Source: Campylorhamphus procurvoides (Eukaryota > Chordata > Aves > Passeriformes > Dendrocolaptidae). From it: DNA of 64,000 nt. Below the pieces are notes generated by a model. That model was given only the letters and a program-made list of their open reading frames with translations, had not been told where the DNA came from and made no database searches. Location: assembly GCA_013396655.1 (NCBI GenBank), contig WBMV01002768.1:437076-501075 (forward strand), given 5' to 3'. Below, piece after piece: positions 13,207 to 26,720 of the stretch; the first letter of the stretch is position 1; every line of letters begins with the position of its first letter. The position numbers and the translations under genes are program-made.

Positions 13207-16200
13207 TAGAGTTTGGTGTGCTGAAGTTGGAGGTTTTACAGCAGGGCTGCCCCAGCAGTGCAGGGATGGGATGCTGAGCTCGTGCTGCTCTCTGGATTCC
13301 TTTCACAGGGGTGTGGACTCTGCTCCTTTGGGACCACTTTGCTTCCTCTCTGTGCAGCTCTGGGAAGCTGTTCCTTTCCCATGCCTGGCTCCTTATTGGG
13401 GTAAAGGTCTGTGAATTCTGCATAAATATTTACCATATCCCAGCCTAACCAGCACAGAGCTGCTGATGCTGTGATTGAGCACTGAGAGGAGCTTGGCTTA
13501 GGGTGCTTATATATGGGCAAGGAGTAAAGAATTCCTTAATTATTAGACAATATTAGGGAGGGAGTGAGGACCAAAAGTGGTGTTACTCGAAAAGAATGAT
13601 GGAGCAGAGAGATTTGAAAATTCTGGAAGATGAACCCTGGAATATACAGGCTTGTAACGTGTGTGATATTTTAGAAACACTTACTTAACTTTATTGTCTT
13701 CTGGTTTATTACTCTATATTTTAAATGGCCAAAGACATGTGGCAAAATGAGAATTTCATCACTTATACAATCTTTTCTATGTTCTTAGGAGAGATTTCTC
13801 TTTTAATGATGTGGTATCTCTCTTCCATATTTCCTTTCCTTGTCCTCCTTCCCTCTTGTCCAAGACTGTAGAAATCCATGACAGTCCTGGCCATGTCTTT
13901 ACTATCTTTAATTCCTTCTAAAAGCCTGGTTGCATCAGACTCTCTTGCTCCTTCTGGTCAAAGACTTTTTTTTTTCCCCTTCCAAGTTGTTGTCTTCGTC
14001 TGTCCTGTGCCTGAGAGAGAACTGAGGGAAGGAAATCTGGGAAGTCAGAGTAGGAAGCAAGATAGAAGCTTCCATTCCTGAATCTTGCTTGTTTTTGCAC
14101 TGTTTCCTGGCAGCTGCCTTGGTTTGTACTTGAAAGGAATGTATTGTGTTGCTTTTCCCCCAAAAGCTGTAGATAAAATAGAAATAAAAATTAATTCTGT
14201 AAGTTTTTAAGTTTATTATTTCCATAAGCAAACAAAATTGCAGACAACAGTTAAATGAATCTTTCGTGACTGTGCCCTGGGCTTAAATCCCTTTTTTGTA
14301 CTAAGTGCTTTTCCTGATAGACTGAAATTTCATTTGGATTCTTCAAAGTTTGTTTGGCTTTTTTTTCTATAATGAAGAGAAGCTGCAATCTCCATTTCTG
14401 AAGCTTTTAAGCTTGTTTTATGGTACAAATGCACTTATTTTCTCAATTGTTGATGCCAGTAAGAGAGTTTTTGTGTTTAAGGGAATTGAAAATGTCTCTT
14501 CTGAGTTAAAAGCATAAAGCAAATTGTAGCATATTCCTGTTGTTCCTCCTCACTGACTTGGGTGATTTCAAATGAAGTATTTTGCATGCAAATTTTTAAT
14601 CTGTTTGGGTGAATTTGAGTTTTACAAGGATATTTAAGATATCTATATGTAAAATTACATATATAATACTCTTCAATGTTGTACATACTTGTTCTTATGG
14701 TTGTAAAGCAAATTACAGATCTTAAACTTGTGGTATTTCCCTGCAAGAGGGGAAGTTTTATTGAAGGATAAACTGAGACAGGCTTTGGGAATGTGAACTT
14801 GCTCTGCACAGTGAAGGAAAAGGGGAAATTAAGTGTTTTAAACAAAATGCAGCTTAGTAAACTAAGGTATATTGGCCTGCCATGCTGTTTCATCTGTGTC
14901 TCACATGATGAGGAGCATGAGGGAGAAGAATTCGGAAATACTTGATTTTCAAATGCAGTCCAGGTTTAAAAATATCTCTGTTTTGACACCTTCAGCAGTG
15001 GCTGTTTGGTGCATGTGATTCTTGCTCAGCCATGAATAAATTGGCTATGAGGCTCTGCCCTGGGATTTGCAGAGACTTCTCCCTGGCTTCCTTAACTCTG
15101 GGATTTCATGTTGGCTTAAAAAACCCAATGCTGTTCCTTTTTTTCCCATTTTTTTTGGTGTCCTACAGCAGGACTGTGGCAGGAAGGGGTGCTCCTGTGA
15201 GGATCAGAGCAGCTGGCCATGGCCTGGCTTTTTGCTTTCCCCCAGTTACCATTTTCTTTTTGAGAGCTGACATTTTCTGATTCGTGAAATTCCTAGAAAA
15301 TGAGGAGCTGGGCAAACGTTTCAAAATAGGAGCCAATGAAATCCAGCTCTCTGCTATTTAGAAAATGATAATGCATGCCACTGGAAAAGAGAGAAGCATG
15401 GAAAATACAAGCTCTGGCTGGGAAATTACTGCATGGAGCAGAGAGATGTAGGGGTAGGAGTTGATTTCTTTGGCTTCTTGTCTTCTGTGTAATTGTAGCC
15501 CTGATGCAGTTGTGGCTTGGAGCTGATCTTTGGTACCAGCACGCCTTGCACTGGGCAGCACAGGACTTGTGGTGAGCGGAGTCTGAAAACTTTGCTCATG
15601 AGAACTGAGGAAATGAGAAAGAAAAGAACTACTATTAATACATTAAGTGGTTTGCTGCAGTTTCATCTTTTTAATAGGCCCATGATTTGAAGAGGGGGGA
15701 AATAAAGCAGAATTTAGTTCGGAATGGTAATTCAACTCACCAAAAATGATTTTGGTTGAGTTGGCTGGTTTCTGGCAAAGGGTGAAATAGAGATCTTTGG
15801 TTCCTCTCTTCTCTCTGTACGTGGCAGTTTGGCTGCTTGTTAATGGAGAGCCAGTGCCTGGGGCATGGTTGGAGCCCTGGGAAGATTTACATTAATCAAA
15901 CACAAACAGACAGTGTAGCGTGAAGAAATTTCTATCCCGCTAGCAGCGCTCACAACCTTAATGAGGTTATTGGGGCAGAAAAAGAAAACAGCCCCTTCGC
16001 CCTCCAATCCTTCTTCCCCAGGGCTTCACCACTCTGGAGGCTCCAGGAGCACGAAGGGTTCTTGTGCTGCCCCTCTGTCCTGTGTCCCAGCTGGGTGACA
16101 GAGCTCGGTGTGCCCCGTGCTGCTCTCCAGGTGCCGCTCGGGCCGTGGGTTTGCACAACGCCTGGAAAACAAAATATGTTCTGTGGCTCAGCGTGACCCT

Positions 16201-16319
16201 GGAAAAGGCTGCAAGTGGATTGAAGGGAAAAGCTCGGTGCCCTCTGCCAAGGCTTTGTTTGGTGTGCCTCGTGATGCAGCTTCTTGGATCAGTGTGCTGA
16301 TTTAATGACGTGCATGCAC

Positions 16320-16426
16320 ATATATCTATCTATATACACACACATTTATATGCATGTATAGAGATGCATGCAGAGCACACACATCCACCTATTACATAAA
16401 CAGAAATATATATATATATATATAGA
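16320..16426. repeat. Compound microsatellite (TATC/CA/TA)
   Basis: TATCTATCTATATACACACA opens the block, ATGCATG motifs follow, and an uninterrupted (TA)n run of about ten units sits at about 16406-16424. It is likely length-polymorphic. Confidence 0.85.
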
Positions 16427-16951
16427 GAAAGCTATTATTCTGCCCCCAGGACAGCTGAAAATGCTACATTTTCAAATCCCAGCCCTCCTCCTGGTTCCCT
16501 GTTGCCTGGAGCGTGTGGATGCTGCTCTCCCTGTGTCCATGAGCCGTGCAGCGCTGGGCTGATGCTGCTTGGGAGGAGGTGGGAGAGAAGAGGTGGAGTT
16601 TCTTCCCTTCCCTCAAGTGGTCAGTGGAACAATCAGGCAGATGCCTCCCAAGGACATTGGAGAAGCGTAGAAAACCACCCAGAGAGCTTCCAAGAGGGGC
16701 AGCTGGAGCTCCTTGGAGAGGACTTGGGCTCAGCATGCTCCCCCTGGCAATGGGCCTTTGGGATCTCCCTGCTCAGCTGACTTTGTCGTGTGAACCAGGT
16801 AATAATGTGAGAGCCTTTGTTCCTGTTCGGGGGCTCAGGGATGGAGTGGAGGAGGAGGAAATTGCTCCCCTGGATGCCGATGAGGGAGAAAGAATTTTCC
16901 CTTTAATATCTACTGGAAAAAGGGTGGGAGGGGAGGTTTGTCTCCTGGATT

Positions 16952-16985
16952 NNNNNNNNNNNNNNNNNNNNNNNNNNNNNNNNNN
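16952..16985. other. Assembly gap (34 N)
   Basis: There are 34 unknown bases between CTCCTGGATT and CCCTTTTTTTAAT in intron 1. Any ORF crossing it is unreliable. The true length is unknown. Confidence 0.99.
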
Positions 16986-19104
16986 CCCTTTTTTTAATAG
17001 CTGCTCTGTGAACCTTAGTTACTCCTTTGTATTTCCATTGTGAAAATGGCTAATTTAATATGTTTGCTGTGAAAATCTGTGCCTCGGTGTGTCAGCTCAA
17101 GAACAAAGGTTTTGACAGCCAGGAAAGATGCTTTTAGATGTAGATGCTGGCAGCACTCCCTCCTTTCCATTTCCCAATGCTGAATTCCATCCCAGCATGT
17201 CAGCAGACCCTCCTCACCAGCTTTTGCAGTGGAAGGGAATGGGATTTTTGCTAGGCTGATATTTTACACATGTTGATGTTAAATTAGCTTTTGCTGTTCA
17301 AGGAACCATCTTTGAGTGTTTTGGGTGGTTTTTTTTCTGAATACAGTTTTCACTGATCTCTATAATTTTTTTAAATTTTATTGTGAAGTGTTCTAAAAAC
17401 TGAAGCAAATTGCATCAGTGGGGGATAGTCACAGTGGTGGTGACAGTGCTGTTGATGCAGAATTGAGAGTGTTCATAGAGTGACAATCATCAGATGAGCA
17501 TTGAGGGACTCCTCTCCATTTGCAATAGTTTGTATTAATGTATGGCTGTGAGGATTTGATGAAGAGCTGTCACATGCTGGTGGGGAGATTGGTTTTTAGA
17601 TATATTTATATATATTTATTGTAGAAATACAGCCAGTGAGGGCTGGCAGTTCTCAGCATCCTGCCTGTCTGAAAGGGAGGCACCAAGACCTGGTGTCAGA
17701 GGAGAAATGACTCCAATCTGGTATTGATATTTCTGAGAACTTGGTTCTCTCTGTCATGTCATGGGGAATTTGCTGCCATCACCTCTTGGCAGTTGCTGGG
17801 TTTCCTGAGCAAATGTTTTGGGGTTTTTTTCTTTGCTTGTATTTTTATTTATTTTAAGAGCCCCAAGAGGAAAATACTAATACAAGCAGATTCAGAGGCC
17901 TATTAATAGCTCTGTGTTTGCCTCACTCCCTGTTTTCAGGATCTTGAGCCATTTTACAAGTAGCTTCACTACTGGATTTTATCTTCCATTTTATAGTAGA
18001 AGGAAGAGGGTTTGATGTTGCTGTGAAATCCTCATCCTGTGTTCTGCTCCAGTCCTTTGCAGTGGTTCTCTCTGGATTTCTCCTGTAATTTAGATGAAGG
18101 GAAGATGAAATGGGAAGGAGCAAAGCATGCCACGAATGCCTGTGTACATTTTTTCTCTTCTCATGCAATGCGTGCTATGTGCATCTTTCCTCCTGTGTTT
18201 TATGGGCAGGACCTGCATTTCAGGGGAGAAATAAGAGGTTTGCATATCCCAGAAGCCTCTTTGTTTTTCTCTTCCATGTAAACAACTCAGATAGCTTCAA
18301 TTTCGGGATAGAGCACTGCTGATCTCTTTGTAGCTCACTTGACATCACACTTGCTTTTTTGTCAGTCCTGGCAAACTGAAACGTATAGTTGAGAAACTTT
18401 CCATGCATGCTTTTAAAATCTGAATCAGAATGAGCTGGATTGAAGCTGGGAAGGACCAAGAGCTAAGAACACACTGTACAGGTTAAGCAACACTGTGGTA
18501 ATGATTCCTTGGTCCTCTCCTTGCTGCAGCTTTCCTTTGTAAAATTGTGGATCCAATTTTTCCCTGGTGCAAATTAAGCCACTGGGAGCACTTTGCCTTT
18601 GGGTGGTTTGAGACATATTAGCTGTAAATTAGTTTATTGCAGCTGGGACATATTTAGAAGCTTTGCAAAGGTCGTAAGGGTGGATGTTGTCTGCACATCC
18701 CATGCAGAATGGGTGTAATTTGGCCAAAGGTTCATGACTGGAAGAAGGCAGGGCTTAACATACTTTTTGGTTGAGTGTCTGCTTAGCTTTGAACTCATAA
18801 ACTAGTTCTGATGAGCAGGCAAGTCTTGGGTCTGAGTGTTGGAATTACATTTCCACAGCAGTAAATACACATTAACCTTTAAAACAAGCTAACAAGAGAA
18901 TTCCAGGGAAATCTAAATTAAGACAAGGTGCCTGCTGACCTTATTTAGCATGGGAGTAACTTAATGAAAACTTGAGGTTGTACAGTAGGTCAGACAAACT
19001 GATAATACCTTTGGAATGTATAAATGCACTGATGAAGGTGTTGCTGAGCTGTGCACTTCTGCTGATGTTTTCAAGTTGTAGTTACATCTGTATCAGGATA
19101 AATA

Positions 19105-19524
19105 ATACAATGGTTTGGGTTGGAAGGGACCTTAAAGCCCATCCAATCCCCCCCTGCCATGGGCAGGGACACCTTCCACTAGCCCAGGTTGCTCCAACCT
19201 GGCCTTGGACACTTGCAGGGATGGGGCAGCCACAGCTTCTCTGGGCACCCTGTGCCAGGGCCTGCCCACCCTCTCAGGGAAGAGTTTTTTCATGATACCT
19301 GACCTAAATCTAATGTCTTTCATTTTAAAGCATTCCCCTTGTCCTGTCACTCCAGGCCCATGTAAACAGTCTCTCTTCTTCTTTCTTGTGGCTACTTCAG
19401 GTACTGGAAGGGCCACAATTAGGTCACCCCAAACTGTCTCTTCTCCAGGCTGAACAATCCCAATTCTCTCAGCCTTCCTCACAGCAGAGCAGCTCCATCC
19501 ATCCCTCTGACCAACTTGGTGGCC
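19105..19524 (-). mobile_element. CR1 LINE fragment, antisense, about 420 bp, longest in the window
   Basis: It reads TGGTTTGGGTTGGAAGGGAC, then the ACACCTTCCACTAGCCCAGG block, the CACAGCTTCTCTGGGCACCC block and CCCCTTGTCCTGTCACT. It ends in the TCTTCTCCAGGCTGAACAAT block. This covers several hundred bases of the CR1 3' region in reverse orientation. Confidence 0.93.
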
Positions 19525-22500
19525 AGTGATATATTAAATCAGACATAAGTTCATAATGCTGAGGAACAGAACAATGGCTTGGCCTTGCTGGTTCCTTTAA
19601 AAGGTCTTTTGAAAGATGTGTTGGAGGAGTAATAAATATGTCTCAATGCAGGTTTTATCTCACTGCTGTGTAGCTCCTGAGCCACACTTACTAGTTCCAG
19701 GCCATAGAGGTGTGGTGTTCTGAGCCAGGCAACTGTACTCCCTTACTCCCCAGAAATGTGAACTCTGGGCCAAATATTCAAATGTGCCTCTGAACCTTGT
19801 ACATATATTTGCAAAACTTAGAGCTGCCTAATTGGAGTTAGCGTTACGCTATTTTGAAAGCTACATTTCCAGTTGTATTACATGCACTCTGTGTGTGTGT
19901 TTTTTTTCCCCTCCTCCCTTTCTAATTGCTGTCTTTTGCTGTTTTTAAGGACTGTTTCCACACTAGTCTCGCTGCTGGTTCATAACAACCACAAGCTGGG
20001 TATGGCATTAATAAGGAACTAGGCTTTGTGCCTAATGAAATGCAAGAGCTGCTCGACACGCTGGGGCAACACGAGTGCTCCCCAGCCCCGTGTGTGGGTC
20101 AGGTGAAAGCAAATCCTGTGGCACTCCGTGGCTTTAGCTCTGCCTGGCCTGCTTAGGGAGAGAAAATTGTCCTGTTCCTTTGATTTTTCTTGCTTGTTTT
20201 TGAGCATTTCACTCGAAAGCTGTTCCAGACGCCGTGTAGGAGGAGTGCTGGTGGGGCTGCTGCCATCGAGCCAGCTCTGGATTGCAATTATTGGCAAGCA
20301 AAGCAAACATTTCATTTCCCCGTAATTAGCTCCAGTTTAGGGAGGCAGGTTAATTTGGACTCCACGCCCTGTCTGCACAAGAAACCCTGGTGCTTGGTTT
20401 GATTCTCTCAGTCTGTGGGCAAAGGGGTTTAAAATGATTTTCAGAAGTGAAAGCTGGAGTAAGAATCACAACCAACATGTTCTGTCCCTCTTTTTCCCCC
20501 TCCTTCAAACAGCTGAAGCTCAGGGTGCCAAGATGAGATGAAAGTGTGGAGAAAAAGGCTATTTTGGGGCTCTTCTGCATATTTCAGCTGCCTTTTCTTG
20601 CTTCAGGGAAGCTTGAGCTCTCCAGGCCTGGGAATATTTGTCTATAGCATACCTCAAAATAAATAAATGAGAAACTGGGTCATAACTTCTGAAGTCACAA
20701 GGCTGACCTTTCTCCTGTACCTGCTCACTTCTGGGAAATGGGTCATGCAGGAAAATCTTGCAGCCAAGGAACAGGTCGTGGACTTGTCCTCTCTGCTGTG
20801 CACTGGTTTCTCTTGCATTTCTAATATGATAACATTTTCTGAAAGTTTTTTTAGAGTAATACTTGGACATTTTCAGTATTTCTGGTGTTTAAGTTTTTCC
20901 TGTTCAGTTTTTCTTCCCCAGAGGTGGAAATTCAGTAGTTTGTTTTGGGAAACCAGTAGGAAATCACTTGGGATTTGGCAGCCTCTGTTCTCCATCAGTT
21001 TCTAAGCAGGGTTTGTACCTGCTCTGAGCTACATCCAGTGGCCAAACCTCAGCCCTGTTACTCACATCTTGCTTTTAGGCTGAATCTAAAGGCAGCATTA
21101 AGCAGACATGGTTTATTTATGTCCTCTCCACTGCCCCCTCCCCAGTTCCATTTGTTTGTCTGCTCCCACCCTGTTCCAGAGATATTAAACAATAAGAGGC
21201 CTTGTCTTACAAGGCTGTAACTTCAGGGTCTGGAGAAGGAAAGCTGATGCTTCTGAGCCTTGGAAGTCAGTCAGGGGTGGAAGAACAGCCCTGGCTGCTG
21301 AAAATGTCCCTGTCCCCTCCCCTTTATAGAGTTTCTGTGGGGACTAAAAGTTCTTGCAGGGTCCTGGCTTGAGCAGCAGAGCAGCACAAAGGCCACATTG
21401 AGAATGGCTGCTGGGGAAGCCCTCCTTCCTTGCCTGCCCTGTAAATGCAGTTCTTTCTCCCTGAAAAGCCCTGACATCAGCTCTTGGAAAAATCCAAGTG
21501 CTTGTGTCATGGAAAATAGCTGAGGCACTTGCTTGGGCTGGGAGTGAATGACTGAACTGTGGATGAAACTTCTCTAGAGATGCTTTTCTTCTCCCCTTCC
21601 CAAATGTTGCTGTTCACAGAGCAGGAGAAACCCTTCCCATCTCTTGAGTTTTACAGGAAGGGTGCTAAGGAAGGAGCCACAGCTGGATGGAGGAAACTCA
21701 GAGTACCCTTCGTGTCATTTTTACAGGACATGCTACCTGTATCATCAGGAAATTCTGTGTGTGGAGGCAGATCTCCTTATCTTGTTATCTCTTTTATGAA
21801 GAACTCTTATCTTTGCATTCTGTTTTTCTTTCATAGTTCTAAACTGGGGGTTTTTATTCTTTTCTTGCTCCCTTCTCATGCTGCCTCCTTCTCCTCACCC
21901 TTCTTGATGAAACCTGCACCCAGAATAAATCTCTGGTTAACAGCAAGAGTGAAAGAGGACTTTATATATAGATATTAAATTTTTTAAAGCTCAGAGAGGG
22001 AACATCTTGTGGAGGACAGATGCTCTAACGAGCACCAGTGGAAATACCTTTCTCTTGGAGTCTTGGCATTCCCATCTTACAGCCCAACAGGAACTTGCCA
22101 GCCTTCCAGACTTTGATTTTTATCAAATTTATCTTAACCTAGTTTAAGTCCCTAACTCAGCACGTTGGTTGCCATAGCACCAGGCCCTTGCATCGATCCA
22201 CATCCTGATCCATCAGGAAGTGTGTTGATGGGCTGTATTGGCTACTCTGCATTTTCTCTCCTAAAAGGAAAATTGAATGGCATATTCTGCTTATGGGTAG
22301 AGACATTTGTGGCCTGAAAAACAATGTAACATTGAGTTGGAGGTATTTGCTGATGGTTTATTAGGGCAGAGGGGACACTGAAGCTGCTGGGAATGTTTAG
22401 AGGGCGAGAACATGTTGGCTGTATGGGCTCTCCAGTCACTTCCCTGAATCTCCTGGGTTGCTGCTCCAAAGGCAGTGACCAGGCCTGTTCCTGGAGCTGT

Positions 22501-25045
22501 CAGCAGGCAAAGGCTGATGATGCCAGGAACGATTCCTCCATGACTCATTGCGTCAGCTGTGGTTGTTGCCTTGGACTCCTACAAAAATAACATGGAAATT
22601 TTAATGCCTAACTCCTCTCTGCCTCCTTGGGCACTTGCTCTGGATCCATGAGATGTGTCTGTGGGCTGTGCCAGCTCCCAGGAATCCTCCCTGTGTGGGT
22701 CCCTGCAGTGTCCCTGCACCTTGTGCCCAGTCTGTTGTCATCAGCCTGCAGTGGGCTGGTTTTTTGGAGGAAAAGCCTGTGGTTTCCTGAACTCCTGTGC
22801 TTTGATCAGGGGAAGGGATGACATGGTGCAGAGCTGCTCTTGGAGTGGCTGGTGCTGAGGTGAACAGGCTGGATGTGTCGGGTCAGTGTTGGCCCAGCCT
22901 GGCTGGTCTGGTTCCAGCTGCACTTTGTGGGCAGGCCCAGGGAAAGGGCAGCCTGCTGTCTGTGTTTTCCCACTGCTGCATCCCTGTTTCCCTGGATCTG
23001 CCTGTCAGTTCTTATCTCCTCAGGCTCTTTGACTCACCCACTGCCCTGTGCAGAGCAGGCTGCCCCTTTTTGTTGTGACAGAAAAGTGCCTTCAGCTCCA
23101 TGCTAAGGTCACATCGGTACTGCTTTTGTTCAGGTCATGCCACCACTCAGGGTACCTCTCCCAGGGCTTTTAAGCCCTGCAAATTGCTGCTCTGGTGGAT
23201 GGATATATGTGCATCTGCAAGCTGGGAAAACACTCCCTTCCTTGTTTTTCTTTCATTCTGTCGTCTTCAGGAGCAAAGCTGTAACAAACCTGTGCTGTTT
23301 CTCATGTCTCCTGAGTTTGGTATGATCAGGTGTGCTTTGCTGCTTTTCTTTCTGATTTAGGATTTGTTTGGAGGGTTTTTCTGTAACAAACAGCATCTTA
23401 TTTAAATGAAACTAATAAAGAAGCAAAGAAGCTTCTATTGCAACTGTTCATCTCCTAATTAAAGATTAGTTCTGTCAAGCAAGCAGTTTTTGGCTGTTCT
23501 CTTCTCCATGGGTTTCACAATATTTCTTACTCATCTCGGCACAAGTTGTAGTAATTTCTCCTTGCATGGTGCAAACACACACAAGGCACATTTCAGGCAT
23601 GAGAGTAGTCCTGCTGGAGGAAATGGGACTAAAGTTAGGCACATGAATAAATGTTTCCAAGGTTGAGGCCCTTGCCTGAATCTAAATATTTTTCTCTTTG
23701 ATCAGCTTTTGAGATAGCAGATACTTGAATTCTGGTAATATTTTAGTATGGGAGGAAAAAACCCCAACATGGTTATCAGAATGCTGTGCTATTTATGGTC
23801 AGCTATATTTTCAACCTCCTGGGCTAGAATGGAATGCTTTGTACTGTTGGAAGCTGGGAATCCTTCCTGCTCTGGTGTGTTTTGACACATTAGGTCTTAA
23901 AACTATCTTTTCCTCTTGGTTTCAAGGTAGTTATTAGGCACTGGCCCAGGAGTGCACGTGTGTGTGAGCTAACTTGAAGGATGATTTTTAATCCTCAGTG
24001 TTACTCCTTGTAGGTGGATTTTCCTCATTTGGCTTTGCAGTAAATAGATTTTCCTAATGCACCATGACTAAGAAGGCATACTTTTAGTAACTTGCTGCAT
24101 TTAAATGGCTTAAATTATTTGACCCGCTCTTTTAAAAAAACAAAATGTGAGTTGGCTTTTAATTGTTGCTGGTATTCGGGAGAGTGGAACAACTTGTTTG
24201 AAAATGTGCTGATGTTCATCAGTTATCAGACAAAATGTCTACAGGGTTTTTATCGTGTAGCCTAAACTTGCCAGCTCGATTTGGAATTAAGTCTCCAGCT
24301 GTTAACCCCACCCTGCTCTGCCTTCAGCCTGCTGCTGTTTACAGTAGGAGTTGAAACACATTAAATATGTAATATGTGGTGCTGGATGCTGTAACACGGT
24401 GAGGGGATTTTCACTGCTGCTTTCAAGCTGAAGAATATTTCCAAGTGAAGATAAGTTGTACTGAAACACAAAGAGTTGCTGGAGAAAGTCGTGGGAGCTG
24501 CTCTGTGTTCTTTGATTGTATTTTATCCGCTCTGCTGTTTGCTGTAGTGACACGGTGTGTGGGAAATGAGCACAGCAAGAAATTCCAGGTGGTATTGAGG
24601 CAGGAAAGTGGGAAAAGAGGAGGAATGTTGTGCTGAGTCTGCCCAGCAAGGACCTCGAATGCCTGTCCCAGCCCCAGCTCGGCCGAGCCTTCCGCCTCTG
24701 ATTTCTGTGATTTCATAACTCTGCCCAGGAATGATTTCAGCTCCAGGAGGGGAGTTTTGCTGGGGGGCTGGGGGAGCTTCACCTTCAGCCTGGCTGGGCA
24801 AAGCCCATCCCCTTCCTACTCCCTTGGGTTTCAGGAGTACCTGTGCAGCAGAGCAAGTGCAGCAGAGCCTGCAGCCCCTCCTGCCTGGGCTGACCTGCTG
24901 CCTGCCCTGCTTCCCCACCAGGCAGGGCCCTGCCTCCATCCCTGCCTTGCAGAAGAAAGAAAGGCAGGAAGCTGGCGGGTGGCCAGGGGGCTCCAGAGCT
25001 TCCTGGAGCTGCTCCCGGTGCTCCAGAGCCGTGTGGGCCGGGGCT

Positions 25046-25087
25046 CAGCACCCAGGGCACAGCACCCAGGGCACAGCACCCAGGGCT
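25046..25087. repeat. Three-copy 14-bp tandem repeat
   Basis: CAGCACCCAGGGCA occurs three times head to tail, the last copy differing at its final base. It lies in a locally GC-rich part of intron 1. Confidence 0.9.
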
Positions 25088-26443
25088 GGGGAATCTCCAG
25101 GCCAGCTGGCTCCTGACCCTTCCCTGCCCAGCTGGGAGCACGGCCATGCACCAGCAGCAGGGCTTTGGCTCCTGCCCCGCTGCAAACTTCATGTGCAGCA
25201 AAACACGGCAGAAATTCCAGGGCTTTCAGGGCTGGTTTATGTACAAGAACTTTAGGGTTCCTTCCTAAAGAATGAACGTCACCTGTGTATAAAAAGTCGA
25301 ACGTTTTTACCCAGGTTTCTGGACCTGTGAAACAGAACATTTGTGTCTCCTCCTGGAGCAGATAATAAAGAGCTCTGAACCAGCCCAAATGGTAGGACAG
25401 TGGGATCACTTTATGCTGCCCATAAACCTTGTCTTGCTGCAGCAGCAGAGCCTGCAGTTCTGGCTGCTGATAAAAAACTCTGGGATAAAGGCTGTCACTT
25501 AAATGCTTCATTAAAGCATTTGTTCCTAGTGTTAGGATTTTTTATGCAGCTCAAAAGTTCAAATGCATTAGATAAAAAAAATGTGGTGTAATTCATCTTA
25601 AGCATCTTTTCCTGCCTTTCCCTGGATTCCCCCCCTTTTTTTTTCATCCCCTTTTTGCTTTTCAGTGAAACACTTGATTGCTGCTGCATCTGTTGACTGT
25701 GCAGGCAGGGCAAGATTGCCCTGAGATGACTTTTGCTTTCTTTGCTATGGGATTCAAGCTGTCTGTCTTGCACAAAATCGTCCTTCAGTGGCTGAAATTG
25801 GGAAATGGGAGGACTGGATGCTAAAGAGATGTGGCTTTGCAGGTAGAGCAGAGCAAGGAGAGGCCTGATTTGAATCAGAGTGGATTTCCCAGACTTCTAG
25901 GATTAAAATGGAGCTTTTGGGGGTTAGGAGGAAAGAGATCTATCTCTTCTTGTCTTCAATTAATTGACTTCTGTGCTGCTTTGCCCACAGGTTCCTAAGG
26001 CTTCTGCAATCCCAGGCCCTACCTGCCCCTTCCTTTGGGGGCTGGTCTTGTAGCTGAACCAAATTTGATGCTGTTATCTCAAAGATGGCGAGTGTCTTGC
26101 TGTGTGTAATTATTTTCAGGAACAGACAGACAACATTTTAATTTCACTTGCCCAATGTGTCATCAGATGTTCGTTTTGTTGCCATATTAGTGCATGTTTG
26201 CACAGGGGATTGGCATGTGGGAGCTGGCCAGCGTTTTGGGTGGATCCACAGTTAATGGCACAGCTATTAACCCAGCAGAGGGATTAAGCTGAGCACTTCT
26301 GTGCAGCCAGTTGTGGTTTTCAGGTAATGGGGAGGGAGTTATTGGAGCTTATTGGCGTGGTTGTGATGCTGTGGGAAGCCTTCAGAGAAGGGTTTGGGTC
26401 TGTGTGTTGGAGCAGCTTCTTGGACAGGGTCAGTGCTCAGCTC

Positions 26444-26720
26444 AGAATCACAGGAATGAAGTTGGATTTAGGTTGGAAATGAGAATTTAGGTTGGAAAAG
26501 ATCTCCAGGATCATCAAGTCCCCACCTTGTCCGCCAGCCCAGAGCACTGAGTTCCATGTCCAGTTGTTCCTTGGACCCCTCCAGGGATGGGGACTCCAAA
26601 GCTCCCTGGGCAGCCCCTTCCAATACTGAACAACCCTTTCCATGGAGAAATTCCTGCTCCTGTCCCTGTGCCCTGGGAGCAGAGCCCGACCTTTCAGCTC
26701 AGCCTTGGCTGGGAGCTGTT
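26444..26720 (-). mobile_element. CR1-like LINE fragment, antisense, diverged
   Basis: It has AGAATCACAGGAATG, TTGGAAAAGATCTCCAGGAT, CATCAAGTCC, then CTCCAGGGATGGGGACTCCA and AATTCCTGCTCCTGTCCCTG. The order fits an older CR1 subfamily in reverse orientation. Confidence 0.75.

Noticed and set aside
19105..19524. ORFs across the long CR1 fragment as LINE-encoded protein
   Set aside because: The fragment is only the 3' end of CR1 in reverse orientation. It has no reverse transcriptase or endonuclease coding region.
24831..25511. Minus-strand ORF of 226 residues, the longest single ORF in intron 1
   Set aside because: It shows no recognisable domain. Its second half is Ala/Gly/Pro/Arg-rich translation of a GC-rich stretch that includes the 14-bp tandem repeat. 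It has no supporting splice or neighbour context.
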